Positions 8,004 to 16,607 of a stretch of 64,000 nt of DNA are shown piece after piece (within the stretch, counting starts at the first letter, position 1; each line of letters begins with the position of its first letter). The stretch comes from Streptomyces sp. NP160 (GTDB lineage: Bacteria; Actinomycetota; Actinomycetes; Actinomycetales; Quadrisphaeraceae). The notes beneath the pieces were generated by a model, which was not told where the DNA came from, searched no databases, and saw nothing but the letters and a program-made list of their open reading frames with translations. The position numbers and the translations under genes are program-made. The stretch lies in assembly GCF_006335115.1 (NCBI RefSeq), contig NZ_VDMJ01000028.1:1-64000 (forward strand), given 5' to 3'.

Positions 8004-9431
8004 GTGACTCCGACCGTGGATCCCGACGCGCAGGCCTACGACGTCGTCGTCATCGGAGCTGGTCCCGCCGGCACCGCGGCGGCGCTGCACGCCCGCAGGC
8101 TCGGCGCCACCGTCGCCGTGGTGGAGGCCTCCCGGGTGGGCGGCACCTGCGTCAACACCGGCTGCGTGCCCACCCGCGTGCTGGCCAAGGCCGCCCGCCT
8201 GGTCCGGGACGCGCGCGGCGCCGGCGCCCACGGCATCGAGGTGGAGGGCGTCAGCGTGGACTGGAGCCGCGTGGTCTCGCGGGTGCACGCCCGCGTCGAC
8301 GCGGTGCGCGCGGTGAAGCGGGAGGGGCAGCGCTTCGCCGAGGCCGGCGTGGACCTCTTCACCGAGGGGCGGGCGCGGTTCGCCGACCCCCACGTCGTCG
8401 TCCTCGACAGCGGCCGGCAGCTGCGCGCCGGATCGACCGTCCTCGCGGTGGGCGGTCGCTCGCGGCGCCTGCCCGTACCGGGGGCGGAGCTGGCGCTGGT
8501 GCCGGAGGAGGTGCTGCACCAGCCGTCGCTGCCGCCGCGCGTGGCCGTCATCGGGGCGGGCAACACCGGCGCCCAGCTGGTCACGGTGTTCTCGGCGTTC
8601 GGCTCTGCGGTGACGCTGCTGGACCTGGCGCCGCGGGTGCTGTCCTTCGCCGACCACGACGTCTCCGCCCGAATCTCCGCGGCCTTCACCGCGCAGGGCG
8701 TGCGCGTGCTCACCGGCATCCAGGGGGTGGAGCGCCTCGAGCGCGCCAGCTCCGGCGCGGTGGTGCTGCACTGGCTCGACGAGCGCGGCGCGGCCTCCAG
8801 CGACGAGTTCGACGCCGTGGTCATGGCCACCGGGTGGCCGGCGGCGCTGGACGGCCTCGACCTGGAGGCCGCCGGCGTGCGGTTCGAGAGGAACCGCGTC
8901 CCGGTGGACGAGCACTACCGCACCAACGTGCCGCACGTCCTGGCCGTGGGTGACGTGATCGGCACCGACATGCTCGTGCAGGCCGCGCAGTTCGAGGGGG
9001 AGACCGCCGCCGCCAACGCCGTGCTCGGCGCCCAGGCCCGCCGCCCGCACGAGCTGCTGCCGTCGGGCGGGTTCACCGACCCCGACTACGCCGGCGTCGG
9101 GCTCACCGAGGAGCAGGCCCGGAAGCGCGCCCCCGGCTGCCGGGTGGCCACCGTCGGCTACGACGCGCTCGACCGGGCCGTCATCGACGACCGCAGCGGC
9201 GGCTTCCTCAAGCTGGTGGTCGACAGCGGCCGCACGAGCATCCTCGGCGCGCACGCGGTGGGGGAGAGCGCCGTCGAGGTCATCCAGGCGATGACGACGG
9301 CGATGGCCGCCGGCGTGGAGCTGGCGACGCTCGCGCAGGTGCGCTTCGCCTACCCGACGTACAGCGCGGTGATCGGCCTGGCGGCGCGGCTGGCGCTGTC
9401 GCAGGAGTCCGACGCCGCCGAGCTGCACTGA
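8004..9431 (+). CDS. FAD-dependent pyridine nucleotide-disulfide oxidoreductase (mercuric reductase/SthA-like)
   Basis: A 475-residue flavoprotein. It has an FAD Rossmann motif VVIGAGPAGTAAA, redox-active Cys49 and Cys54 in GGTCVNTGCVPT, an NAD(P)-binding VAVIGAGNTGAQL, FAD contact AVGDVIGTDMLVQAA, and a dimerisation domain ending AYPTYSAVIG. The His-Glu catalytic pair of lipoamide dehydrogenase is absent (YPTYS instead of HPTLSE), which favours a mercuric-reductase or soluble-transhydrogenase-like enzyme. No mer genes are nearby, and there is no C-terminal vicinal Cys pair, so mercury reduction is unlikely. Confidence 0.85.
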   Translation: MTPTVDPDAQAYDVVVIGAGPAGTAAALHARRLGATVAVVEASRVGGTCVNTGCVPTRVLAKAARLVRDARGAGAHGIEVEGVSVDWSRVVSRVHARVDAVRAVKREGQRFAEAGVDLFTEGRARFADPHVVVLDSGRQLRAGSTVLAVGGRSRRLPVPGAELALVPEEVLHQPSLPPRVAVIGAGNTGAQLVTVFSAFGSAVTLLDLAPRVLSFADHDVSARISAAFTAQGVRVLTGIQGVERLERASSGAVVLHWLDERGAASSDEFDAVVMATGWPAALDGLDLEAAGVRFERNRVPVDEHYRTNVPHVLAVGDVIGTDMLVQAAQFEGETAAANAVLGAQARRPHELLPSGGFTDPDYAGVGLTEEQARKRAPGCRVATVGYDALDRAVIDDRSGGFLKLVVDSGRTSILGAHAVGESAVEVIQAMTTAMAAGVELATLAQVRFAYPTYSAVIGLAARLALSQESDAAELH

Positions 9432-9454
9432 CGAGCGAGGTCACCTGCCGCCAG

Positions 9455-9523
9455 GTGTCAGAACCCTGCCGCTTCGTGTCGGAACCCGGTCCCGGTACCG
9501 ACACCTCCGGGCAGGGTTCCGAC
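9455..9523. repeat. Clustered inverted repeats in the 9432-9725 intergenic region
   Basis: Four copies of a GTC(A/G)GAACC-like unit alternate in orientation. GTCAGAACCCTGCC (ending 9470) pairs with GGCAGGGTTCCGAC (9510-9523) with one mismatch. Nested between them GTGTCGG (9477-9483) pairs with CCGACAC near 9498-9504. The array follows the stop of the oxidoreductase by about 23 nt and could be a terminator or a palindromic mobile repeat. The rest of the 294-bp gap to 9726 shows no gene that I can support. Confidence 0.7.
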
Positions 9524-9725
9524 CACTCGGGGCACCAGGAACCGAGGGGCAGTTCGCGGAGCACGCGCCAGGACGACGACGCCGGTCAGCGTGGGGGCGG
9601 GAGCGTCCGCAGACGGCGCCAGGGCCATCGACGCACGCGAGCGATCACCCGCCCGCCGCCGCCGCTTGCGACGGAGGGTGACGGGCTGCAAGCGTTCGGC
9701 AAGCACGCGCTGTGACTCTGCGTGC

Positions 9726-10463
9726 ATGACGACGACGAGCAGCAAGCGCCTCTCGAGGCGAGGGGCCCTGGCGGCGGCGGTGCTGGCCGCGACCCTGGGC
9801 GCGGTGGGCGCAGCACCCGCCAGCGCCGCACCGAGCGACCGCACGGTGGTGGACGCGTGGCACCACGACTTCCTCCAGCGCGGGGCGGACGACGCGGGCT
9901 TCGACAGGTACACGTCCTTCATCCAGACCTTCGGGCCGGTCGCCGCCGCGGACGACCTCACGAAGACGCGCGAGTACGCGCAGCACCAGGTGGGCCAGCT
10001 CTACTGGAAGCACCTGCAGCGCCAGCCCGACCCGGGCGCCGCGTACTGGGTCGACGGGGTGGCCGAAGGGCGCTTCCCGCTGGAGTGGGTCAACCAGAAC
10101 ATCCTCGCCAGCCCGGAGTACGCCGCCCTGTGGGCGAAGGTCTACGGGTCCTCGAAGCCTTCGGTGACGGCGGACGCCTGGATCCGCACGCTGCTGAACC
10201 GGAGGGCGTCCGCTGACGAGACGGCCTACTGGGGCGACCGGATCAAGCGGTACGGGCGCCTCGGCGCCCTGCGCGACCTCTACTACACGCCCGAAGCCGT
10301 CTACCAGCGCATCAACGGCCACTACCTGGAGCTCCTCGACCGCCCGGTCGACGGCGGCGGCTACTCCTACTGGTACGGCCTGGAGACCAAGGACGACCGC
10401 GCGGTGCAGGTGCAGATCGCCGCGTCGCCGGAGTACCGGGAGCGCAGCGACGACCGGTCCTGA
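9726..10463 (+). CDS. Secreted DUF4214-type protein
   Basis: A 245-residue exported protein. The signal peptide (about 1-34) has a basic KRLSRRGAL start with a Tat-like twin arginine, a long Ala/Leu core and an ASA-AP cleavage site. The mature part contains three DUF4214-like repeats of about 60-70 residues with the pattern F-x-R-x-D..G-x-x-YW followed by S-P-E-Y (ILASPEYAALW, YYTPEAVYQR, AASPEYRERS). DUF4214 domains occur in S-layer and exported surface proteins. Binding partner unknown. Converges with the TetR gene 15 nt downstream. Confidence 0.8.
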   Translation: MTTTSSKRLSRRGALAAAVLAATLGAVGAAPASAAPSDRTVVDAWHHDFLQRGADDAGFDRYTSFIQTFGPVAAADDLTKTREYAQHQVGQLYWKHLQRQPDPGAAYWVDGVAEGRFPLEWVNQNILASPEYAALWAKVYGSSKPSVTADAWIRTLLNRRASADETAYWGDRIKRYGRLGALRDLYYTPEAVYQRINGHYLELLDRPVDGGGYSYWYGLETKDDRAVQVQIAASPEYRERSDDRS

Positions 10464-10478
10464 GGCCGCGCGCGGGGG

Positions 10479-11054
10479 TCAGCGGCGGGTCAGGTCGAGC
10501 ACGGCCTGCAGCACCCGGTCGCGGTCCTCGACGAGCGGGGCGTCGCCGTACAGCGGTGCCATGCAGATCCCGTCGGCCGCGGCGATGGCCAGGGTGGCCG
10601 TGAGCGGGTCGAGCCCGTCGGCCAGCAGCCGCTCGCGCCACCGCTCGGCGTCCGCCTGCATCATCGCCGCGACCGCCGGGTCGGTCTGCAGGTGCACGAG
10701 CAGCGTGGTGGCGCGCCGGGTGCGCTCGGCGTCGGCGGCGGCCGCGAGCGTGGCCCTGACGTAGGCGCGCGTCAGTCGACCGGGCGGCGGGACGGCGCCC
10801 GCGCCGTCGTCGTCCTCGCTGCTCAGAGCGACCTCGACGTCGTGCTCGAAGTCGTCCAGGAGCTGCTGCGCGACGGCGTGCATCAGCGACTCCTTGCTGC
10901 CGAAGTGGTACAGCAACCCGCCCTTGGTGACCCGGGCGCGCGAGGCGATCTCCTCAAGGCCCGCGCTTCCGCCGCGCTCGGCGACCACCTCGGCGGCGGC
11001 GCGGACCACCTGCTGCCGCGTCTCGGCGGCGGTCCTGCCCGTGGTGCGCCCCAT
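10479..11054 (-). CDS. TetR/AcrR family repressor of the adjacent MFS exporter
   Basis: A 191-residue regulator. The N-terminal helix-turn-helix is at about residues 33-52 (GLEEIASRARVTKGGLLYHF), followed by GSKESLMHAV, the classic TetR DNA-binding end. The C-terminal ligand domain is divergent, as usual. It is divergent from a 14-helix exporter gene, and the 102-bp gap between them holds a perfect palindrome (11114-11137), so it very probably represses the exporter and itself until a drug-like ligand binds. Confidence 0.88.
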   Translation of the reverse strand: MGRTTGRTAAETRQQVVRAAAEVVAERGGSAGLEEIASRARVTKGGLLYHFGSKESLMHAVAQQLLDDFEHDVEVALSSEDDDGAGAVPPPGRLTRAYVRATLAAAADAERTRRATTLLVHLQTDPAVAAMMQADAERWRERLLADGLDPLTATLAIAAADGICMAPLYGDAPLVEDRDRVLQAVLDLTRR

Positions 11055-11113
11055 GCGGTCACCAAGCCCTTCCGCGGGCGAGTCCGGTTGACAGCGCCTC
11101 CGCCCCTACGGTA

Positions 11114-11137
11114 ACTGTACTGACCAGTCAGTACAGT
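11114..11137. promoter_or_regulatory. Perfect TetR operator palindrome
   Basis: Two 11-bp half-sites, ACTGTACTGAC and its exact reverse complement, are separated by CA. The site sits 20 nt upstream of the exporter ATG and 60 nt upstream of the TetR start. Its spacing and AT-rich character against the GC-rich background make it an almost certain operator for both promoters. Confidence 0.9.
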
Positions 11138-11156
11138 TTCGACACGGAGGACGACG

Positions 11157-12701
11157 ATGGCCACGCCGGCGCTCGACGCGCACCAGGCACAGCCGCAGCA
11201 GCACCCGCACCCCCAGCGAGCCGCCGGCTGGCGGGAGTGGGGCGGGCTCGGGGTGCTCGTGCTCGCCGTCGTCCTGCTCGCCGTGGACGCCACCGTGCTG
11301 GCGCTCGCGGTGCCCGCGCTCACCGCCGACCTGGGCGCCACGTCCACCCAGGTGCTGTGGATCGGCGACGTCTACTCCCTGGCCCTCGCCGGCCTCCTCG
11401 TCACCATGGGCAACGTGGCCGACAGGATCGGCCGCAAGCGCCTGCTGCTGCTCGGCACCGCCGCGTTCGGGGGCGCCTCGCTGCTGGCGGCCCTGTCGCC
11501 CACGCCCGAGACCCTCATCGCCGCCCGGCTGCTGCTCGGCGTGGCCGGCGCCACGCTCATGCCGTCCACGCTGTCGCTGATCCGCAGCACCTTCACCGCG
11601 CCGCGCCAGCGCACCCTCGCCATCGCCATCTGGTCCGCCGGGGCGTCCGGGGGCGCCGCGCTCGGCCCGCTCGTGGGCGGCGCGCTGCTGGAGCACTTCT
11701 GGTGGGGCTCGGTGTTCCTCATCAACCTGCCCGTGGTGGCGGTGCTGCTGGTCGGTGGCGCCTGGCTGCTGGCGGAGTCCAAGAACCCCAGCCCCGGCCC
11801 GGTCGACCTGCGCTCCGTGGTGCTCTCCCTCGTCGGCCTCGTCGCTGCGGTGTACGCCGTGAAGCACCTCGCGCACGAGGGTCCGGACGCCGTCGTGCTG
11901 CTCGTGGGGGTCGTCGGCGCGCTCGGGCTGGTGTCGTTCGTGCGCCGCCAGCGCCGCCTGGCCCACCCGCTCATCGACGTGGAGCTGTTCCGCCGCCCGG
12001 CCTTCTCCGGCGCGGTGGCCGTCAACTTCGCCTCGGTGTTCCCCCTGGCGGGCCTGCTGTTCTTCTTCTCGCAGTACCTGCAGCTGGCGCGCGGGTCCAG
12101 CCCGCTGCAGGCGGGTCTGCAGGAGACACCGCTCATGCTCTCCGCGATCGGCGCCATCGCCGTCATCGGCCTCGTGCTGCCGCGCCTGGGTGCTGGGCGC
12201 ACCGCGGCCGTCGGGCTGTTCGCCGCGGCGGCCGGTCTGGTGCTGCTGGCCCTCGCCGAGGGGGCTCCGAGCTACCTGTGGCTCGCGCTCACGCTGGTGC
12301 CGATCGGCCTCGGCGTGGGGCTGAGCCAGACCGTGGCGGTCGACGCCGTGGTCAGCGCCGTCCCGTCGGAGCGGGCCGGTGCGGCGTCGTCGATCTCCGA
12401 GACCGCCTACGAGCTGGCCACCGCCCTCGGCATCGCCGTGCTCGGCTCGCTGCTGGGCGTGGTCTACCGCGCCGGGCTGCAGCTGCCGGCCGGCACCGAC
12501 CCCTCCGTGGCAGCGGCGGCCGGCGACTCCCTCGCCGGGGCCCGCGCCGCCGGTGCCGAGGGCGCCGCGCTGGAGGCGGCGCGCGAGGCGTTCGTCCACG
12601 CCATGCAGGTCACCTCGCTGAGCGCGGCCGCCCTCACGGCGGTCGCCGCCGTCATCGCGTGGCGGATGGTCCCGGCGCGCCTCAGCGGGGCGGCCCACTG
12701 A
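11157..12701 (+). CDS. MFS multidrug exporter, DHA2 (14-TM, QacA/EmrB-like)
   Basis: A 514-residue major facilitator with about 14 helices. Motif A-like GNVADRIGRKRLLLLG lies between helices 2 and 3, ARLLLGVAGATLMPSTLSLI is the helix-4 signature, and motif C is SGGAALGPLVGG. DHA2 proteins export lipophilic cations, dyes or antibiotics by proton antiport. Strong Shine-Dalgarno GGAGG precedes the ATG at 11157. Control by the divergent TetR protein is implied by the operator. The final 20 bp overlap the convergent small membrane gene. Confidence 0.9.
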   Translation: MATPALDAHQAQPQQHPHPQRAAGWREWGGLGVLVLAVVLLAVDATVLALAVPALTADLGATSTQVLWIGDVYSLALAGLLVTMGNVADRIGRKRLLLLGTAAFGGASLLAALSPTPETLIAARLLLGVAGATLMPSTLSLIRSTFTAPRQRTLAIAIWSAGASGGAALGPLVGGALLEHFWWGSVFLINLPVVAVLLVGGAWLLAESKNPSPGPVDLRSVVLSLVGLVAAVYAVKHLAHEGPDAVVLLVGVVGALGLVSFVRRQRRLAHPLIDVELFRRPAFSGAVAVNFASVFPLAGLLFFFSQYLQLARGSSPLQAGLQETPLMLSAIGAIAVIGLVLPRLGAGRTAAVGLFAAAAGLVLLALAEGAPSYLWLALTLVPIGLGVGLSQTVAVDAVVSAVPSERAGAASSISETAYELATALGIAVLGSLLGVVYRAGLQLPAGTDPSVAAAAGDSLAGARAAGAEGAALEAAREAFVHAMQVTSLSAAALTAVAAVIAWRMVPARLSGAAH

Positions 12702-12999
12702 CCTCGCACGAGGACGACGGCGCGCGCCGGCGTCCCAGCGCGTACCCGAGCAGCCCGGTGGTGGCGGCCAGCGCCACGGCCGCCACCGCCGCGGCCACCG
12801 CCTGCACCCGGCTGACCAGCAGCAGCGCGTCCCCGACACCGCCGACCAGGTCCCCCTCGGTCAGCGGGGAGTAGGCGAACCAGCCGAACTGGTCCGGCGG
12901 GTCGGCCACCACCGCGACGAGCATCGAGCCGACGAGGGCCACGAGGGCGACGACGACGGCGGCGGTCAGGGCCCGGCTGCTGCGCACGGCGCCGATCAT
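12682..12999 (-). CDS. Small two-helix membrane protein
   Basis: A 105-residue protein with two long helices (about 11-33 and 65-89) flanking a loop with QFGWFAYSPLTEGDLVGG. Two short helices with a YxPL-type loop occur in unnamed actinobacterial membrane proteins. Start ATG 12999 has a strong GAGGAG 4 nt upstream. The C-terminus overlaps the end of the MFS gene by 20 bp on the opposite strand. The 87 bp beyond its start, to the divergent gene, is low-complexity (GTG/GTC repeats). Confidence 0.6.
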   Translation of the reverse strand: MIGAVRSSRALTAAVVVALVALVGSMLVAVVADPPDQFGWFAYSPLTEGDLVGGVGDALLLVSRVQAVAAAVAAVALAATTGLLGYALGRRRAPSSSCEVSGPPR

Positions 13000-13086
13000 G
13001 CTCCTCGAGCGGGGTCGGTGGTGGTGGTGGTCGTCGTCGTCCTCCTCCCGGTGCGTCCGCGCGCGGCGCCGGGTGAGGATGGCCGC

Positions 13087-13533
13087 GTGGAGACGGCGGG
13101 GCAGCACGACGGCCGCGACGAGGCGTGGGTGGCCCGCCGCCGCGAGGCGGCCGCCGCCCAGGCCGACCGGCTCGCACGGGCCGAGGCCGCCGAGACCGAC
13201 GTCGCGCGGGAGCAGGTCCGCGACTTCGTGGAGCGCGCCCGGGCCTCCGGTCTGCCCACCGAGGAGCTGCGCGTGGTCGACGCCGCCGGCGGCCGCTACC
13301 GCACCGGCGTGCACGGCTGGGTGCTGCGGCGCGACGGGCGCGCGGGCGTGGGGGAGGACGGTGCGTTCTACCTCCTGGCCGTGCCGCTGACCGGTGCGGA
13401 GCGCCTGGTGGCGCGGTGGCGCGGCGTGCGCGTCGCCCCCAGCGACCCACCGCTGGTGTGGGGCCGCGGGGGGCGCGACGGAGACTCCATCGCCCTGGCC
13501 GAGCTGCTGGAGCGCCGACTCGCCGGAGGGTGA
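13087..13533 (+). CDS. Hypothetical soluble protein, 148 aa
   Basis: An N-terminal charged helix rich in Ala, Arg and Glu (about 8-60, coiled-coil-like: REAAAAQADRLARAEAAE) leads into a compact alpha/beta part with GVHGWVLRRDG, GAFYLLAVPL and SDPPLVWGRGGRDGDSIALAELL. I do not recognise the family. Start GTG 13087 is preceded by GAGGAT 6 nt upstream, the leaderless-type spacing seen elsewhere here. Monocistronic by spacing. Confidence 0.6.
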   Translation: METAGQHDGRDEAWVARRREAAAAQADRLARAEAAETDVAREQVRDFVERARASGLPTEELRVVDAAGGRYRTGVHGWVLRRDGRAGVGEDGAFYLLAVPLTGAERLVARWRGVRVAPSDPPLVWGRGGRDGDSIALAELLERRLAGG

Positions 13534-13652
13534 CGGTGCGTGGCGGACCTGTGGTCGCACGCCGATCACGGGTGGGTCACAGGGTGGTCGCAGGACGGCG
13601 TGTTGTGGCGATCTGCCCCAAGTGATCACTCCGTGCGATCTATCGTCGGCGC

Positions 13653-13991
13653 GTGACCCGTTCCGACCGCCCCCTCCGCACGCCGCGCGTCCCGCGCCTC
13701 CGCCGTGCTCGCGGCGAGGTCGCCCCGGACCCGGCCGCTCCGCAGCTGGCTCCGGCGCAGGGGCGCCTGAAGTCGGCGTCGGGGCGCGGCCTGCACGCCC
13801 TCGAGGTGGTGCAGCAGCCCATGCCGGGCCACCTGTACCTCGACCCCGACGTCCCGGCCGACGAGGTCATCGACCTGACCTGCGGCCCCTGGACCGGGCG
13901 CGCCAGCCACGTCTGGACCGGTGTCGGGTGGGCGCGGCTGGTGCCGGGCCCCATCGCCGTCGTCCCCACGGCCCGCCCCAAGGTGGGCTGA
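13653..13991 (+). CDS. Hypothetical protein, 112 aa
   Basis: A small basic protein with an Arg/Pro-rich N-terminal third, then LHALEVVQQPMPGHLYLDPD and VIDLTCGPWTGRASHVWTGVGWARL. Trp-rich, single Cys, no membrane segment. Family not recognised. The promoter hexamer TATCGT lies 6 nt before the GTG start, suggesting a leaderless transcript. Confidence 0.5.
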   Translation: MTRSDRPLRTPRVPRLRRARGEVAPDPAAPQLAPAQGRLKSASGRGLHALEVVQQPMPGHLYLDPDVPADEVIDLTCGPWTGRASHVWTGVGWARLVPGPIAVVPTARPKVG

Positions 13992-14025
13992 TCTCCTCAG
14001 TCCCCCGTGGGGGAGGATGGCGGGC

Positions 14026-15444
14026 GTGACCAGGCCGCTGCTGCACCTCACGCCGACCACCGGATGGATGAACGACCCGAACGGCCTGACGCAGTCCGGC
14101 GGCGTCCACCACGTCTTCTTCCAGCACAACCCCGACGCGCCGACGTTCGGGACCATGCGCTGGGGCCACGCGACCAGCCCCGACCTCGTCCACTGGACCG
14201 AGCACCCCACGGCGCTGTCGCCGCGGGCCGGCGGCCCTGACGCCGGCGGGTGCTGGTCCGGGTGCGCCGTGGACGTCGCGGGTGGCAGTGCGGCCGTCAT
14301 CTACACGGGCGTCCAGCGGCCGGAGGACGGTGGCCCCCAGCGCGCGGTGGCCCTGCGGGCCGTCTCCGAGGACGCGTCGCTGGTCTCCTGGCAGCCGGAC
14401 GCCGAGGCGGTCATCGCCGACTGGCCCGAGCTCGACCCCCCGCTGACCGACTGGCGCGACCACGCCGTGCTGCGCCCCGGCGACCTCGACGGGCAGCTCG
14501 GCTGGCGCCAGGTCGTCGCCGCCGGCACCGCCGGGCACGACGGCGCGGGGAAGCTGCTCTCCTACACCACCACCGACCCCGAGCTGCGCGACTGGGCCTA
14601 CGAGGGCGTCTTCCTCGACGCCGCCGCCGCGGGGCTGGACGCCCACGTCTTCGAGTGCCCCGACGTCTTCGCCCCGGTCGGCGACGGCCCCGGCCAGCTG
14701 GACGGGGCGGACCTGGTGGTGGTCCTGTCGTGGTACTCCAAGGACCCCGCCGCCGAGCTCCACCACTCCTCGGGCGCGGTGTGGCTGACCGGTCGCCTGG
14801 CCTCGGAGGAGGACGGCGCGCCCGCTCGCTTCGTCCCGGAGCGCCGCGGCGCGCTCGACCTCGGCTCGCGCTTCTACGCGCCGCAGTCGTACACCACCGC
14901 CGACCGCGACCGCCGGATCGCGTTCGGGTGGCTGCGCACCCAGGACGACCCGGCCAGCGCCGGCCGCACCAGCGTCGGCGCGCAGTCGCTGCCACGACAC
15001 TGGCGCGTGGTCGGCGGTCGCCTCCAGCAGGCGCCCGTGGCGGAGGTCAGCGGCCTCGCCGGTGACGTCGTCGTCGAGACCGACGAGCTCAGCGGCGCCG
15101 GCGTGCTGGACGAGCCCGCGCAGGCCGTGGTCGTGCACCTCGCGGTGGACGACGCCCGGGCGCTGGCCGCGAGCACCCTCGTGCTCGTCTCGCCGGAGGG
15201 GCGCCGCACGGTGGTGGACCTGTCGGCGTTCGGCCGCCCCACCACCGAGCGGCTCGTGGACGGTGCGTGGACGCCGGAGGAGACGCGGGTGCGCTGGGCC
15301 GACGTGTACGTGGACACCGGCATCGTCGAGGTGTTCGCCAGCGACGGCCGCGCTGCCGCGACCAGCGACCTGGCGGTCTCGGCCGTGGCCGCGGTCGAGG
15401 CCACCGGCCCGGCGCGCGCCAGCGTGCGGGTGCTCACCCCCTGA
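14026..15444 (+). CDS. Glycoside hydrolase family 32 (fructan/sucrose hydrolase)
   Basis: A 472-residue beta-fructosidase-like enzyme. WMNDPNG at residues 14-20 contains the GH32 nucleophile Asp17, HVFECPDVF carries the acid/base Glu of the EC motif, and a C-terminal beta-sandwich ends VRWADVYVDTGIVEVFASDG. The usual RDP stabiliser reads WRDH, so the Asp is kept but the Pro is changed. No signal peptide, so cytoplasmic. GTG 14026 has GGAGG 9 nt upstream; an ATG at 14017 is too close to it. A TCCCC/GGGGA hairpin (14001-14014) overlaps this Shine-Dalgarno. No sucrose transporter is adjacent. Confidence 0.9.
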   Translation: MTRPLLHLTPTTGWMNDPNGLTQSGGVHHVFFQHNPDAPTFGTMRWGHATSPDLVHWTEHPTALSPRAGGPDAGGCWSGCAVDVAGGSAAVIYTGVQRPEDGGPQRAVALRAVSEDASLVSWQPDAEAVIADWPELDPPLTDWRDHAVLRPGDLDGQLGWRQVVAAGTAGHDGAGKLLSYTTTDPELRDWAYEGVFLDAAAAGLDAHVFECPDVFAPVGDGPGQLDGADLVVVLSWYSKDPAAELHHSSGAVWLTGRLASEEDGAPARFVPERRGALDLGSRFYAPQSYTTADRDRRIAFGWLRTQDDPASAGRTSVGAQSLPRHWRVVGGRLQQAPVAEVSGLAGDVVVETDELSGAGVLDEPAQAVVVHLAVDDARALAASTLVLVSPEGRRTVVDLSAFGRPTTERLVDGAWTPEETRVRWADVYVDTGIVEVFASDGRAAATSDLAVSAVAAVEATGPARASVRVLTP

Positions 15445-15497
15445 CCCCTGCGGAAAGGCGTTGATCTGCCCCGCCGCGGCTCGGCAGGGTGGACCGC

Positions 15498-16436
15498 GTG
15501 AGGGGCGAGGGCGGCGGCCGGACGCAGTGGGGCGACCTCCCCGAGGACCTGCGCGTCGCCGTCGCCGCCGTGCTCGGCTCGCCCGTCGTGGGCGCTGCCT
15601 CCCAGGCGGGCGGGTTCTCGCCCGGCTCCGCGGACCGGGTGGTGGCGGCGTCCGGTCGGCGCGCGTTCGTCAAGGCGCTCGACGGCGCGCGCTACCCCGG
15701 GTCGGTCGACCTCCACCGCCGGGAGGCGCGCGTGCTCGGGGCGCTCCCCGCCGGCCTGCCGGTGCCCGCCCTGCTGGGGTGCGTGGACCAGGACGGGTGG
15801 GTGGCGCTGGTCACCGAGGACGTCGACGGCGAGAGCCCCGCCCTGCCGTGGCGGCGGCCCGCGGTGGAGTCCGCCCTCGACGCGCTGGGCGCTGTGGCGG
15901 CGGTGGAGGTCCCGCCCGAGCTGCGCGCGCTGCTGCCTCGTGCCGAGGTGGACACGCTGCACGACTTCGCCGGCTTCGAGCGCTTGCTCGCCGACCCCTG
16001 GCCCGATCTGGAGCGCGTCGACCCCTGGGCGGCCGCCCGGCTGGAGGAGCTGGCGGCGGTCGCCCGCCGCGGCGCCCGCGCGCTGGAGGGCGGCTCGCTC
16101 GTCCACGGTGACGTCCGCGCCGACAACCTCGTGCAGCGGCGCGACGGTGGCGTCGTGGTGGTCGACTGGCCGCACGCGATGCTGGGGTCCCCAGCCTTCG
16201 ACGTGGTCGCGCTGCTGCTGAACGCGAGGCTGTGGCGCAGCGACGTCGACGTCGACGTCCAGCTCGCAGAGCGGCTACCCGGCCGTGCGGACGACGCCAC
16301 CGCGGTGCTGGCCGGGATGGCGGCCTACTTCGTCGACGCCGGGCGGCAGCCTCCGGTGCCGGGGCTGCCCGCTCTGCGGCACTTCCAGGGGGCGCAGGCC
16401 GAGGCGGCGCTCGGCTGGCTGCGCGAGCGGTGGTGA
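15498..16436 (+). CDS. Aminoglycoside phosphotransferase (APH)-fold kinase
   Basis: A 312-residue small-molecule kinase of the APH/choline kinase fold. The catalytic loop is VHGDVRADNLV and the metal-binding DxD-like element is VVVDWPHA. The ATP-lobe lysine is probably in RRAFVKALDG. The substrate is unknown; such stand-alone APH proteins act on sugars, amino alcohols or antibiotics. GTG 15498 sits 7 nt after CAGGGT (possible leaderless promoter); GTG 15489 is an alternative. Convergent with the MFS gene across the hairpin at 16475-16579. Confidence 0.82.
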   Translation: MRGEGGGRTQWGDLPEDLRVAVAAVLGSPVVGAASQAGGFSPGSADRVVAASGRRAFVKALDGARYPGSVDLHRREARVLGALPAGLPVPALLGCVDQDGWVALVTEDVDGESPALPWRRPAVESALDALGAVAAVEVPPELRALLPRAEVDTLHDFAGFERLLADPWPDLERVDPWAAARLEELAAVARRGARALEGGSLVHGDVRADNLVQRRDGGVVVVDWPHAMLGSPAFDVVALLLNARLWRSDVDVDVQLAERLPGRADDATAVLAGMAAYFVDAGRQPPVPGLPALRHFQGAQAEAALGWLRERW

Positions 16437-16474
16437 CCTGCTGGTCGCACGCGCCCCGCGACACCACCTGCCGC

Positions 16475-16579
16475 TGCGCCACACCGCGTCTGCACCTGCG
16501 CGCTCCAGGGGCGTCTCGTCGACGGGCACGCCCCTGATCTGCGCAGGTACCGACCGCCCTGTGCCCGGTGTGTGGCGCA
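16475..16579. terminator. Nested inverted repeats between convergent genes
   Basis: Three nested stems fit one long hairpin. TGCGCCACACCG (16475-16486) faces CGGTGTGTGGCGCA (16566-16579, one 2-nt bulge). ACCTGCGC (16494-16501) pairs with GCGCAGGT (16541-16548), and AGGGGCGT (16507-16514) with ACGCCCCT (16528-16535). It sits exactly between two 3' ends and probably terminates both transcripts. Confidence 0.7.
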
Positions 16580-16607
16580 CGTCCTCCATCGTCGAGGGGC
16601 TGGGGCG

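Noticed and set aside
6951-9428. An 825-codon open frame on the minus strand
   Set aside because: It runs antisense through the oxidoreductase and START-like genes, has His/Arg/Gly-biased nonsense composition, and only its last 153 codons (6951-7412) look like a protein.
8004-9431. Assignment as a true mercuric reductase
   Set aside because: No heavy-metal-associated domain, no C-terminal Cys pair and no mer regulator nearby; only the flavin/disulfide core is shared.
13018-13086. Upstream extension MVVVVVVVLLP of the 13087 gene
   Set aside because: This is translation of a GTG/GTC low-complexity run; the GTG at 13087 with a promoter-like hexamer fits better.
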